64,000 nucleotides of DNA from Paraescarpia echinospica (GCA_020002185.1 CM034531.1:82169360-82233359); one strand, 5' to 3'. Shown: positions 35,280-45,793, counted from the stretch's first letter. Numbers and translations: made by a program. The notes: generated by a model from the sequence alone, not told the origin.

Positions 35280-35345
35280 TAATTCATTTGTACATCTAAT
35301 TTGTTTGATTTGTTTGAATAAACGCTGTTGACTTTGACTTTTAAA
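35280..35345 (+). repeat. 3' tail of a LINE or SINE family, copy 1
   Basis: CATTTGTACATCTAATTTGT, then TTGATTTGTTTGAATAAACG and a GTTGACTTTGACTT tail. The AATAAA and simple-repeat end mark a retrotransposon 3' end on the plus strand. The same sequence forms the 3' end of the minus-strand LINE at 60303-60790. Confidence 0.7.
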
Positions 35346-35745
35346 TCTCTCCACTACAATCATTACGGCAGAAACGCACATAGTAACCAGTCCATTCCTC
35401 CTTGTTCTCTGCTGAACAATGGTGAAGGTCAGGTACAGTATTTTCGAAGGATCGTTCTGTTCTGTCTCTCCATAGTTTCCTATCAGCACCCCCTCTCTAT
35501 CTTTCATCCTCATCCGGTCTCCTCGTGTCCCACCTCACAGCTGCGAGCGTTCCCCTTTCATGTGTTGTTAGTGTGATCCGCCTCATCTCACTTTGATAGT
35601 TTGCATATATCTATCCTTACCAAATGTCCTGTCCATCTCATCAGGCTTTTGACCGATCTTCCCGCTAGGCTGCATTGCATCCCAACCTTTTCCCTCAGTT
35701 CGTTCATCCTTCTCTGTCCATCCGACGGCGACGCGACGCGTGTTA
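35346..35745 (-). pseudogene. LINE C-terminal tail, minus strand, copy 1
   Basis: The minus strand gives RRMNELREKVGMQCSLAGRS, then VKSLMRWTGHLVRI and, through frame changes, an ADRKLWRD-type tail. This is the R-W-x-GH-x-x-R C-terminal motif of RTE/R1-type LINEs. It abuts an opposed LINE tail at about 35745. Confidence 0.65.
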
Positions 35746-35749
35746 CGAT

Positions 35750-35945
35750 CAATCTACGGTACAGCCAGGGGAAGAGGTGGGAAGACAACACCCAGGAGTG
35801 GACTGAGTTGAACGTCAGCATCTTCCAGAGTGCGGCAGAGAATAGAAAGAGATGGCGGGAGCTGTTAAGAAATCGTCAGTGGTGCCCCAAAGACCGCATG
35901 GTTATGGAATATAGAAGAGAAGAAGAAGAAACGGTACATTAAGCT
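35750..35945 (+). pseudogene. LINE C-terminal tail, plus strand, copy 1
   Basis: Plus strand: KRWEDNTQEWTELNVSIFQS, then AAENRKRWRELLRNRQ, followed by an (AGAAGA)n tail and a stop at 35940. KRWEDN-EWT is the hallmark of a common LINE 3' end, and the purine tail fits the end of the element. Confidence 0.7.
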
Positions 35946-36999
35946 CCACAAATACATACTTCGAACCCAGTTGTTTTCACGAACTTGCAACTGTTGTTGT
36001 TCTGCAGCTCCTAATTCCAGACAATACAGGCATGGCGGTGTTGCACAGCGTTTTGATTTATTGATCCAAGATTCACTCCCGCTTATATCCGACGTTTCAT
36101 CTCTACCGCTGAATGCGTATCCTCCGTAGCCATTCCTCCGAGGTACACAAATCCACCAATTAATTTGTTTGAACTCATTCCTATCCAATCCCCACGCTTC
36201 TGGGTTGAAAAAATTCCCAGCTGCGCCGCCGTATCTTCAGCTCTTCTTCAGCGCTTTCCCCGCCTTGCTCGACTGTGACCATCGGAAGACGCGGGGAAGA
36301 CCGTGCCCCCGAGACCCCCAGACATGCCTATGACCCTGGTTGATTCCGGGTAACACGCCTTTAAGCCTCGGTTCTAGTGAACGCAGTCGACACTGGTGGT
36401 ACTAGTTGGCAGTCGCAATATACCGGGCCTCGTCACAATCAGACCAACAATCTCCGATTGACCGGAACAGCCGATAGTAGAGTGCCTGTCAATCTTGCAT
36501 AAACACCGCCTACTTCTTATCTCCACCAATGGAGCTGACAAGGAAGTTCTTCTTGTGTTGCTGTTGTTTGACAGGAGACCATCCCTTATCCCGACCCCTT
36601 ATCTCGTGTTGAAATGAATGCATGCATTCTTCCGCTTAAAGAATAATGAATAAAGATCTATTGCCTAGCGGCTAGAACGTAACTCGCCACTGCATGTAGC
36701 AGTTTGAATAATTGGTTCACTGACACGGACACGTCGCTGCACAGAATTGGACAAAGGCGCTCGCATCCTTCGTTTACAACCACATAGTTCCACATAGACG
36801 AGACATTTAAATATAAATCGCCACAGAACTGTACGTTTTGCGCCAATAACTGGTAAGTTAATTGTTATTGCATTGGTACCTACATATCTACTTGTTGTCA
36901 GACTTTAATGGGTTGACCTTAGCTACCTACAGTGACCAGCAGGTAGGCCCGTGAAAGAGGAAGTATAATGCCAACCACGTACAGGTGTAACGTATACTG

Positions 37000-37509
37000 G
37001 ACTTGAGAAACTGTTTACTTCTCGACTTGAAGGCTTTACGAATTCTTGTGCTAACTTAAACCCATGCTAATGCTGTGTAAACAAAACTTGAACTTTATGG
37101 TATTCGTGGAAATTGTATTAGTAGTTACTTGAATAATCATAGCCGATTTGTAAACATTGATTGCTACAGCTCAGACACACAAGGGATAACACTAGGAGTT
37201 CAACAAGAGGCTATACAGAACTTGGTCCGAAGCTGTTTATTCTGTGCAATGCAACGAACTGTATAAATTGCAATTGTGGTCCTCAATCGACAAATTGTGT
37301 CTTAATTAATATAGCTAAGACCAATTACACGTTATTTTCTGGTCGTGCACAATTGTTTGATGTAAATATCAAGATAAAAAATACACATATATAAAGAGTA
37401 GGAGTTACACAATTTCTAGGCGTGCTTATTAACGAATCATGAAACTTGAAAGAACACATCTGTCGAGTAAAGTCCAAACTATCAATAAGTGTTGGTACCA
37501 TATACATAT
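37000..37509 (+). pseudogene. LINE (L2-like) reverse transcriptase fragment, copy 2, 5' part
   Basis: Same blocks as 34120-34527, but it continues past the deletion point of copy 1 with QFLGVLINES and KEHICRVKSKLSISVGTIY. It is cut at 37509 by the Gypsy and continues at 43493. Confidence 0.78.
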
Positions 37510-37866
37510 TGTAACAGAAATCGTGTATTATGTTGGTGTACCGGGTTCGGCCGGGGACGTGTGGAATTCGGGGGGGGGGGGTGAAGAGGAGTGACGTAGT
37601 TGTTGTTATATTGTGAGCGAATCGACGGGAAAGTGTTCTAGACTGTGGTTCCGAGAATACCTCATTTGATTGTTGTTCATTCTAGTATGACCTTCGCGTA
37701 GTTGGTGCATGTTGTAGCGTCCGCTGTAGTTTGAATTTGAAGCAGCTGGGTACTGCTGTTGCGAAATAAAGAAGTTGCATTCGCCTCGGCAGTGTTTCCT
37801 TTACCGCACCGGACGACACCTAACCACCCAAATCGACGAACCCATACCGCTCGGGGTCCGGCAACA
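37510..37866 (+). repeat. 5' LTR of the almost intact Gypsy
   Basis: 357 bp, TGTAACAGAAATCG to CTCGGGGTCCGGCAACA. Compared with the 3' LTR it has a 10-bp insertion (TTCGGCCGGG), a longer G run and about six substitutions, roughly 98 percent identity over aligned bases. An AATAAA signal lies at about 37766. Confidence 0.92.
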
Positions 37867-37905
37867 TTTGGTGTCAGGAAACGGGATTTTGGTGTGGAAC
37901 TGAAA

Positions 37906-39114
37906 ATGCCGAGACGTGCCACTTCCCGTAAGTCGCGGCAGGAAGAGCCAGCAACCCCGCCAGAACCGGCAGTAATAAACATGCAGGCGTTCGCTGACAT
38001 GTTACAGCAGCAGCAACAACAGCAGCAGCATGAGAGACAAGAAGAATTACAGCAGCTGCAGCAGCAGCTACAGCAGCAACAACTGGAGGCTGTCCAAGCG
38101 TTAGATGCGACAGTCGCGGCCAAAATCGACCAGTTTGAGCAGAAGCTGGAAGAGAAGACCATACAACTTGCCGAGCAGACCTCGCAACTGGATAGTCGGC
38201 TCCGACATTTGGAGGATGGCGTGAGTGGAGTGACTCCACTCAGTCATAACGCGTCACCGTTCGTGGCTACAGACGTCACCTCCGCATCGATGTCTCGGCC
38301 TTCCCTGGGTGGACACACTCGTCAGCGTCCACCGAAGTTTGACGGAAAGACGACGTGGGAGAGCTACCACGCCCAATTCGAGATGGTCGCAGAGCTCACT
38401 GGATGGCAGGACTCGGAGAAAGCTGCCTTTTTAGCCACCAGCTTGGAAGGACCAGCAGCCAATGTGCTAGGTGGCATGGACAGCACGAAGCGTCGCAGCT
38501 ACTGTGTCCTCGTAACCGCACTCGAGATGAGGTTTGGAGCGACCGGGCAGCGGGAGTTGAGTCGGGTGCAGCTCCGTAGTCGCCGGAGGCGCAAAGGCGA
38601 GTCTTTGCCTGAACTGGCAGAAGACATAGAGCGTCTGTCTCGTCTTGTTTATCGGGATGTACCATCGAGCCTGCAAGACGAGCACGCCAAAGAACAGTTT
38701 GTCGATGCTTTAACTGACGATGATTTACGCATCCGCTTGATGCAGGCAAGACCAGCCAGCCTGCATGAAGCTCTGCGCCTCGCTATGGAGCTGGAGTCGT
38801 ACAACATGGCAGTGCGACAAACCCCAAGCGTACGAGCCGTGGCAGTGGCAGAAGATTCTGAATCAAACAAGAAGTCGGAGTACGGACAATTAACAGAGAC
38901 GCTACTAGCAGTGGCGGAGGGAGTCCAGAAGTTACTTCTGGATAAGCGGGCAGCGCCACCCAGGGACGATCTGTCAGACCCACGCAGATGCTGGAATTGC
39001 GGCAACGTAGGCCATTTTAGGCGAACCTGTCGACAGTCGCCGAGACAGACAGAGTGGGCATCGCCGTCATCGCGACATCTGGGAAACGAACAGCAGGGGG
39101 GAGACCGGCAGTAG
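37906..39114 (+). CDS. gag: Gypsy Gag polyprotein, intact
   Basis: 402 codons from the first ATG after the primer-binding region. The N-terminus is basic, followed by a Gln-rich coiled coil (residues about 27-115, runs of QQQQQ and LQQQ). Then comes a retrotransposon Gag domain (about 145-260, with W-x-x-Y-x-x-F and later LPELAEDIERL). A CCHC zinc knuckle CWNCGNVGHFRRTC sits at about 362-375. Gag packages element RNA into cytoplasmic particles. The frame ends at TAG 39112-39114, overlapping pol by about 60 nt. A G GGA AAC heptamer in the Gag frame at 39081-39087 would shift ribosomes into pol. No internal stop. Confidence 0.92.
   Translation: MPRRATSRKSRQEEPATPPEPAVINMQAFADMLQQQQQQQQHERQEELQQLQQQLQQQQLEAVQALDATVAAKIDQFEQKLEEKTIQLAEQTSQLDSRLRHLEDGVSGVTPLSHNASPFVATDVTSASMSRPSLGGHTRQRPPKFDGKTTWESYHAQFEMVAELTGWQDSEKAAFLATSLEGPAANVLGGMDSTKRRSYCVLVTALEMRFGATGQRELSRVQLRSRRRRKGESLPELAEDIERLSRLVYRDVPSSLQDEHAKEQFVDALTDDDLRIRLMQARPASLHEALRLAMELESYNMAVRQTPSVRAVAVAEDSESNKKSEYGQLTETLLAVAEGVQKLLLDKRAAPPRDDLSDPRRCWNCGNVGHFRRTCRQSPRQTEWASPSSRHLGNEQQGGDRQ
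39081..39087 (+). promoter_or_regulatory. Candidate -1 ribosomal frameshift site G GGA AAC
   Basis: The heptamer GGGAAAC is correctly phased for X XXY YYZ slippage in the Gag frame (codons GGA 39082-39084, AAC 39085-39087). Pol lies in the -1 frame and is open across this point. The Gag stop is 24 nt downstream. A second phased heptamer GGGGGGA lies at 39096-39102. GGGAAAC is an established slip site in several retroviruses; its use here is inference. Confidence 0.6.
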
Positions 39115-41375
39115 GAGGATTAAGTAATGCCCTTACGGATGTCATCGAGGTGCGCACATTTGGCGGCCATGATGGGGGACTGTACGTAGAAGGAACGATT
39201 GAAGGACAACCATGTAGGTTGCTTATAGACACTGGTGCTAGTGTGTCTGTCGTAAAGAAGAGCATCCTGCAGTCGGTCAACATAGTTGAACAGCTACTGG
39301 GAAATACGCAACTGCAGACTGCTACAGGAGAGGTGACACCCATTTATGGCCGTGGAGAAGTGACGGTGGAGATTGGCGACTTCACGAATTGCCAGAAAGT
39401 GTTCGTGGCTGACATCGTAGACGATTGTATTCTGGGCCTTGACTTCAAGAATGCTTTCAACTGTCGAGTAGACATCCCAAACCGTATTCTAGAACTGCAA
39501 AACATGCAAGTGCCCCTTCTACGGAGTGCAACCTGCCATGCGCCCCTTTGTCATCGGATAACCTTAAACTGCGATGTCGAACTCAAGTCGAGGACCCAGG
39601 TGATTGCGCCGGCTGTGATAGCGGAACACGCGTGCGATGGTCTGGGTGTAGTTGAACCAGTTCAGGACGCTTCTGGCGGCTTTGTGTTAGGAAGGACACT
39701 GGTTGACTGCTCGAATGATATCGTTCCAGTCCGACTTGCAAACACCACCAAGAACCCTATACATCTAAAGAAGGGTACAGTGGTCGGGAGCTGTCACGCA
39801 GTCTGCTATGTCAAGAAGGGAGAGACCGACACACCCAGCGGATGGGGGAACCTCCTACCTCCTCATCTGGAGGAGTTGTACAACAACAGCGACAAGGATC
39901 TGGACTTGGAGCAGCGACGCACGTTCATGGAACTGCTGATCGAATTCCAAGATGTGTTCTCCTCCTCGCCGAACGACATCGGCCGCACTAACGTCACGAA
40001 GCACACGATACACACGGGGGATGCTCGACCGATACGCCAGCCTCCACGCCGATTACCGCTGGCGAAACAACAAGACGCGCAGGTTGAGTTTGACCACATG
40101 CTGAAGCAAGGGATAATTGAGCCTTCAGCTAGCGCGTGGTCTTCACCCATCGTCATGGTTAAGAAGAAAGACGGTTCAACTCGTTTTTGTGTTGACTATC
40201 GCCTGCTGAATGATTTGACTCGGAAAGACTCTTACCCATTGCCACGCATTGACTCTACTCTTGAGGCTCTCTCCGGTTCTTCATGGTTCTGCACACTGGA
40301 CCTGAAAAGTGGCTACTGGCAGGTGGAGGTGGACGAAGAGGACAAGGAGAAGACTGCGTTCTCCACTGGTACCGGACTCTGGCAGTTTCGGGTCATGCCG
40401 TTTGGCCTCTGTAACGCACCAGCGACCTTCGAGAGGCTCATGGAACTGGTGCTTCGTGGTTTGCCCTGGACGACTTGCCTGGTGTACTTGGACGACATCC
40501 TGGTGCACGGCAGATCATTTGATGACAACGTGCGCTGCCTACGAGAGGTGCTGGGTCGATTTCGTTGTGCTGGACTTAAACTCAGCCCGAAGAAATGTAA
40601 CCTGTTTCGTCGGGAGGTCGCATATCTCGGGCATGTCATCAGCGCCGACGGCGTGGCTACGGACCCGACAAAGACCGCTGCCATAGATGAATGGCCTGTC
40701 CCAACTACAACAAAGGATGTTCGCCGCTTCATTGGCCTTTGTACTTACTGCAGGAGATTTGTGCCAGATTTCGCTGAAATCGCAAAGCCACTGCATCGAC
40801 TAACAGAGAAAGGAAAGGCATTTGATTGGACAGCTGAGTGTACTGCCGCCTTTCAACGTTTGAAGAAAGTACTGACTACGGCCCCAGTGTTGGCGTTTCC
40901 TGAGAGTGATGGTGACTTCATAGTGGATACTGACGCCAGTGATGTAGGGATCGGCTGCATCTTGTCCCAAGTACAGGAGGGAAAAGAGCGGGTCATCGCA
41001 TATTACAGTAGGACCCTGCGAAAAACCGTGCGAAACTACTGTGTCACTAGGAAAGAACTACTTGCAGTCGTCACAGCTGTGGGACAATTTCACAACTACT
41101 TATACGGCCGCAAGTTTCTTGTGAAAAGTGACCACGCCTCCCTGCAATGGCTATTGCGGTTTAAAAACCCAGAGGGACAGACGGCCCGGTGGTTGCAGAA
41201 ACTCCAAGAATATGACTTTAATGTGATCCATCGCGCGGGAAAGAGTCATACAAATGCTGACGCCTTGTCCAGAGCGCCACGACCGTGTTTGGTATCAGAA
41301 TGTCGCCACTGTCTTCGCAACGAGCAACGGGAAGAGGACACTACTGCAAAAGTACGTGTGGTGACGCACACATAA
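39087..41375 (+). CDS. pol: Gypsy Pol: protease, reverse transcriptase, RNase H
   Basis: Reached from Gag by -1 frameshift. Protease active site LLIDTGASVSVV near 39219. The RT contains MVKKKDGSTRFCVDYRLLND (about 40157), FCTLDLKSGYWQVEVDEEDK, then the catalytic YLDDILVHG (about 40484) with both aspartates, and LKLSPKKCNLF. RNase H has the VDTDASDVGIG Asp (40924) and ends with NADALSRAP. All key residues are present. The frame stops at TAA 41373-41375 but stays open beyond it into integrase, so a single ochre codon separates RNase H from integrase. Confidence 0.92.
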   Translation, partial: RTAGGRPAVGGLSNALTDVIEVRTFGGHDGGLYVEGTIEGQPCRLLIDTGASVSVVKKSILQSVNIVEQLLGNTQLQTATGEVTPIYGRGEVTVEIGDFTNCQKVFVADIVDDCILGLDFKNAFNCRVDIPNRILELQNMQVPLLRSATCHAPLCHRITLNCDVELKSRTQVIAPAVIAEHACDGLGVVEPVQDASGGFVLGRTLVDCSNDIVPVRLANTTKNPIHLKKGTVVGSCHAVCYVKKGETDTPSGWGNLLPPHLEELYNNSDKDLDLEQRRTFMELLIEFQDVFSSSPNDIGRTNVTKHTIHTGDARPIRQPPRRLPLAKQQDAQVEFDHMLKQGIIEPSASAWSSPIVMVKKKDGSTRFCVDYRLLNDLTRKDSYPLPRIDSTLEALSGSSWFCTLDLKSGYWQVEVDEEDKEKTAFSTGTGLWQFRVMPFGLCNAPATFERLMELVLRGLPWTTCLVYLDDILVHGRSFDDNVRCLREVLGRFRCAGLKLSPKKCNLFRREVAYLGHVISADGVATDPTKTAAIDEWPVPTTTKDVRRFIGLCTYCRRFVPDFAEIAKPLHRLTEKGKAFDWTAECTAAFQRLKKVLTTAPVLAFPESDGDFIVDTDASDVGIGCILSQVQEGKERVIAYYSRTLRKTVRNYCVTRKELLAVVTAVGQFHNYLYGRKFLVKSDHASLQWLLRFKNPEGQTARWLQKLQEYDFNVIHRAGKSHTNADALSRAPRPCLVSECRHCLRNEQREEDTTAKVRVVTHT

Positions 41376-42874
41376 ATTGAGTCGAAGTCACTGAGAGAGC
41401 AACAGCTCGCATACACCACTATCGCACCAGTCTTAAAATGGAAAGAAATGGGACAGCGGCCATGCTGGGCGGAGGTGTCCGCGATGAGCGAGGACGTGAA
41501 GATCTACTGGGCCCAATGGGACAGTCTTCAGATGCGCGAGGGAGCCCTTTACCGGCGCTGGGAATCGCCTAGAGGCGACATAGCTTTGTGGCAGTTTATT
41601 TTGCCCAAAACCGAACGAGCAGCCATACTGCGACAACTTCACGACGAACCGGCGGGAGGACATCTGGGTGGAAACAAGACGCTGGGAAAGGTGCGCCAAC
41701 GTTTCTACTGGGCAAAATGTCGTATCGACGTAGACGCATGGTGTAGACGATGTGACATATGCGCAGCGAAAAAGGGCACTGGCAAGAAGACACGATCACC
41801 TCTGCAACATTATGACGTGGGCTGTCCCATGGAGAGGATAGCGCTGGACTTCATGGGCCCTTTCCCAGAGACCGATGCTGGGAATCGACATCTATTGGTG
41901 GTAATGGACTACTTTTCAAAGTGGCCAGAAGCATATGCGTTGCCTAACCAGGAGGCTACTACTGTTGCGTCCGTGCTCGTCAATGAGTTCGTATCTCGAT
42001 ACGGCGTCCCAGCGGAGATCCACTCCGATCAAGGGCGAAATTTCGAGTCCGCAGTATTTACAGAGATGTGCCAGTTATTGGGCATCCACAAGACGAGGAC
42101 AACAGCTCTACACCCCCAATCCGACGGCATGGTGGAGCGGTACAACCGGACACTTGGTCAGCAGCTCGCGATGTTCATCGGAGAGCATCAAGGTACCTGG
42201 GATCAGAAGCTTCCTTTGCTTTTGATGTCGTATCGGTCGGCCGTTCACGACACCATCGGGTACACGCCGAGTATGTTGGTGTATGGACGCGAAATTACAA
42301 TGCCCGTGACTTGATGTATGGGCGCCCTGACGAAGAGCCTATTGAGTACTGCAAGTACGTGACTGACCTACGTGACCGTTTAAAATCTGTTCATGAATTC
42401 GCTCGCTCACAGACCCAGCTGACACATGGCAGAGCGAAGCGCCACTACGATCTTCGTGCTGACCACAATCGGTTTGATGTTGGCGATCCTGTGTGGATGA
42501 ACAACCCCCAGCGGAAGAAGGGCATGTGTCCCAAGCTAGCCAAACAGTGAGGCGGGCCGTATTACATAGCTGACCGGATCAACGATGTCCTGTATCGGGT
42601 GCGACATGGACCACGTAGAACACCGAAGCTGGTGCACAAGGACCGACTGCGACGGTATCGAGGCGCGCCTGTGGACACCCGATGGGCTGCAATCGCCAGA
42701 GACAACCTACGACGACATTCTGGTCCGGGGCAAGAACAGTCGCCGTCGACCAGCAGACGACAGCCGTCAAGTGAAGCTGCGAGAGAACAGTTGTCGCCGA
42801 CGGGCAATGGGTCAAGGGCCCTTCCGCGGAAGACTCCGAGAAAGAGGAATAGACCTGCAGGATATCGTGACTGA
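41376..42874 (+). pseudogene. Gypsy integrase and C-terminus, after an in-frame stop
   Basis: Same frame as pol up to 42314. The zinc finger HDEPAGGHLGG to CRRCDICAAKK is at about 41640-41770. The catalytic core has ALDFMGPFPE (41845), HSDQGRNFES (42021) and the Glu of QSDGMVERYNR (42118), a complete DDE set. The frame changes near 42300, then continues LMYGRPDEEPIEYCKYVTDL to 42548, where a TGA interrupts. A chromodomain-free C-terminal block PYYIADRINDVLYRVR follows to 42874. Without the stop at 41373, the frame change and the TGA the polyprotein would be continuous. Confidence 0.85.
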
Positions 42875-43147
42875 TTTTTCCCTAGTACATGTTTGGACTA
42901 TAATTATGGTGACAGAGTTCCGTCATGTAGAGTAGTACATGCTTGAACTATGACTGTGTAGTGACAGAGTTCCGTCACGTACAGATTGTAGTGTAGTATC
43001 TGCTTGAACTGCATTTAGTTAGACGGATAATGTCTGATTGTAGATGATATTGAGTGTAGATTATTGTTTGATAACTTTAGTAAGTGCCATGGGTGAGTTG
43101 CAATATAAATCAGTAACCAGGGACGGTTACGGCTGAGGAGGGGGCAG
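42875..43147 (+). other. Gypsy 3' untranslated region and polypurine tract
   Basis: Contains a short duplicated block (GTGACAGAGTTCCGTCA twice, about 42910 and 42962) and ends GAGGAGGGGGCAG before the LTR. Confidence 0.75.
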
Positions 43148-43488
43148 TGTAACAGAAATCGTGTATTATGTTGGTGTACCGGGGACGTGTGGGATTCGGG
43201 GGGTGAAGAGGAGTGACGTAGTTGTTGTTATATTGTGAGCGAATCGGCGGGAAAGTGTTCTAGACTGTGGTTCCGAGAATACCTCATTTGATTGTTGTTC
43301 ATTCTAGTATGACCTTCGCGTAGTTGGTGCATGTTGTAGTGTCCGCTGTAGTTTGAATGTGAAGCAGCTGGGTACTGCTGTTGCGAAATAAAGAAGTTGC
43401 ATGCGCCTCGGCAGTGTTTCCTTTACCGCACCGGACGACACCTAACCACCCAAATCGACGAACCCATGCCGCTCGGGGTCCGGCAACA
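43148..43488 (+). repeat. 3' LTR of the almost intact Gypsy
   Basis: 341 bp, same ends as the 5' LTR, followed by the ATAT target duplication and the rest of the interrupted LINE. Confidence 0.92.
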
Positions 43489-43492
43489 ATAT

Positions 43493-43720
43493 GCAGTAAA
43501 CTAATTGACCGCCATTGAATGTATATGTTATATTCCACTCTGTTTTTACCGCATTTATTGTATTATGTGGAAGTATGAGGAAATATATATCTTACTAACG
43601 TGCGATCACACAACTCCACTGTTTTATAAAGCACGCATTTTAAAGTTTACCGATTTGGTACAATTTAGGATATAATGCAAAACAAAATGCTTGGTCAATC
43701 TCAAAATCAAAAAGCAGTAT
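43493..43720 (+). pseudogene. LINE (L2-like) reverse transcriptase fragment, copy 2, 3' part
   Basis: After the Gypsy the plus strand resumes with the thumb region, including LFYKARILKFTDLVQFRI (about 43624). It continues the LINE of 37000-37509. Confidence 0.65.
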
Positions 43721-43789
43721 TCCAGTTGTCAACAGATGGGTCAAGGCGCTAGGGAGCTATGGTGGATAAGAAAGGTTGTAAAGATAAGT

Positions 43790-44772
43790 TTTTAAATGAC
43801 GACAGAATGTTGTAATATTTTCATTAAGAGGGAGCATATTCCAAAGAGTGGGTGCAGCAACAGAAAAAGCCCTAGTTCCAATGTTAGTGTTGATTCTAGG
43901 AACCAAAAAGTAGGTCAGAGCTAAATGATCGAAGCTGGGTAGGTTTTCTTACAGGAGTAAGCAGTGAATGCAAATGCGATGATTGCTTACTGGACAGTGC
44001 CTGGTATGTAATGATACAGATCTTAAATATTATACGATATTGTACAGGAAGCCAATGGAAAGACTTCAAAAGTGGTACAGAGCGAGAAAAAGCTAGACAA
44101 TTTTGAACATGCTGAAGTTTTGTGATATCCTTGCTAGCGATATTTTAAAGGAGAGAATTGCAATAGTCAAGTCTGTTGCTAATAAGTGTTGTTGCAATAG
44201 TTTTAGTAAACCGGCGAATACGGTGAAGATCACGAATATGATAAAAACAGCAGCGACACGTTTGAGATACGTGTTGTCGGAAATTGAAGTTGCTATCAAA
44301 GATCACGCCTAGATTCCACATATAGGTTGCTGACGTGATATACTGATTCAAAATACGCATATGGAAAAAACATCAAGTTTATTACGCTACATTGGAGTAC
44401 CAGTAATGATCAATTCAGTTTTATTTGTATTTAATTTCAACTTTCTGTCAGTCATCCAGTGGAAGATATCTTGAAGGCAATCACTAAGTTGCTTAAGGGA
44501 AAGATTTGTATCCGGGGTAGCCAATGAAATGTAGATTTGTGTATCATCAACATAACGATGATGATCCAAGTTATGTCTTTGTATAGTAGAGCTTAATTGT
44601 ATGGTGTAAAGAGTAAAAAGCAAAGGCCCAGGAACAGAACCCGGGGGAACACCAAATAAAGTCGGCAGTGCAGCTGAAAAGCAGTTCCTAATCTTTATAG
44701 TTTGGTATCTATTAGTTAGATATGAAGAAAGCCAGCTTAGAGCTGTGCCAGATATTCTCCTTTCGAACTTTT
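43790..44772 (-). pseudogene. LINE (L2-like) reverse transcriptase with C-terminus, copy 2
   Basis: Minus strand from 44772: ALSWLSSYLTNRYQTIKIRN, FGVPPGSVPGPLLFTLYTI, YVDDTQIYISLATP, RKLKLNTNKTELIITG, NLGVIFDSNFNFRQHVS. The C-terminal NTNIGTRAFSVAAPTLWNML block follows at about 43830-43900. The motif is YVDD here, YADD in copy 1, both compatible with activity. Frame changes and stops between 43900 and 44100 show it is dead. It is 5'-truncated. Confidence 0.85.
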
Positions 44773-44779
44773 CACAAAT

Positions 44780-45445
44780 TTGTTTTGTATATTTCATTTG
44801 TACATCTAATTTGTTTGATTTGTTTGAATAAACGCTGTTGACATTTACTTTTACATCTCTCCACTACAATCATTACGGCAGAATCGCACGTAGTGACCAG
44901 CCCATTCCTCATTGTTCTCTGCTGAACAGTGGTGAAGGTCAGGTACAGTATTTTCGAAGGATCGTTCTGTTCTGTCTCTCCATAGTTTCCTATCAGCACC
45001 TCCTCTCTATCTTTCATCCTCATCCGGTCTCCTCGTGTCCCACCTCACAGCTGCGAGCGTTCCCCTTTCATGTATTGTTAGTGTGATCCGCCTCATCTCA
45101 CTTTGCTAGTTTGCATATATCTATCCTTACCAAATGTCCTGTCCATCTCATCAGGCTTTTGACCGATCTTCCCGCTAGGCTGCATTGCATCCCAACCTTT
45201 TTCCTCAGTTCGTTCATCCTTCTCTGTCCATCCGACGGTGATGCGACGCGTGTTACGATCAATCTACGGTACAGTCAGGGGAAGAGGTGGGAAGACAACA
45301 CCCAGGAGTGGACTGAGTTGAACGTCAGCATCTTCCAGAGTGCGGCAGAAAATCGAAAGAGATGGCGGGAGCTGTTAAGAAATCGTCAGTGGTGCCCCAA
45401 AGACCGCATGGTTATGGAATATAGAAGAGAAGCGGTACATTAAGC
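44780..45445. pseudogene. LINE tail cluster, copy 2
   Basis: Counterpart of 35280-35945: the CATTTGTACATCTAATTTGT tail (plus), the RW-GH LINE tail (minus, to about 45255) and the KRWEDN-EWT tail (plus, stop at 45441). It differs from copy 1 at scattered positions; the final AGAAGA run is 9 bp shorter. Confidence 0.75.
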
Positions 45446-45793
45446 TCCACAAATACATACTTCGAACCCAGTTGTTTTCACGAACTTGCAACTGTTGTTG
45501 TTCTGTCAGCGCCTATTTCCAGACAATACAGGCATGGCGGTGTAGCACACGCTCTCGGGACTTTCCCTTTCAGCTTTTTGATTTGTTGATCCAAGATTCA
45601 CTCCCGCTTATATCCGACGTTTCATCCCTACCGCTGAATGCGCATTCTCCGTAGCCATTCCTCCGAGGTACACAAATCCACGCTTGACTGTGACCATCGG
45701 AAGACGCGGGGAAGCACGTGCCCCGGAGGCCCCCAGACACGCTTATGACCCTGGTTGATTCAGGGTAACACGCCTTTAAAGGTGACATGAACA

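Larger units (their letters stand above)
33707..36573. repeat. Tandem segmental duplication, copy 1 (about 2.9 kb)
   Basis: It begins CCTTATCCCGACCCCTTAT and ends GTTGCTGTTGTTTGACAGGA, where copy 2 starts at once. Order: possible TATA/donor module, plus-strand LINE piece, minus-strand LINE piece, plus-strand LINE tail, two opposed LINE tails, then a unique block with the empty TTAA site at 36361-36364. Relative to copy 2 it lacks about 640 bp at 34527, where the LINE pieces are fused. Aligned parts differ only at scattered positions. Confidence 0.88.
37510..43488 (+). mobile_element. Almost intact Ty3/Gypsy retrotransposon with both LTRs
   Basis: 5979 bp with LTRs at 37510-37866 and 43148-43488, both TG...CA. 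Flanks are ATAT on each side (37506-37509, 43489-43492), a 4-bp target duplication. The primer-binding region TTTGGTGTCAGGAAACGGG follows the 5' LTR and a GAGGAGGGGGCAG purine tract precedes the 3' LTR. Gag and pol are in different frames with a frameshift site between them. It sits inside a LINE reverse transcriptase. Only two stops and one frameshift spoil the pol reading. There is no env-like ORF. Confidence 0.93.

Noticed and set aside
35340..35945. Firm call of a twin-primed LINE insertion
   Set aside because: The minus-strand half seems to have its own tail, so the two halves may be independent fragments; kept only as a question.
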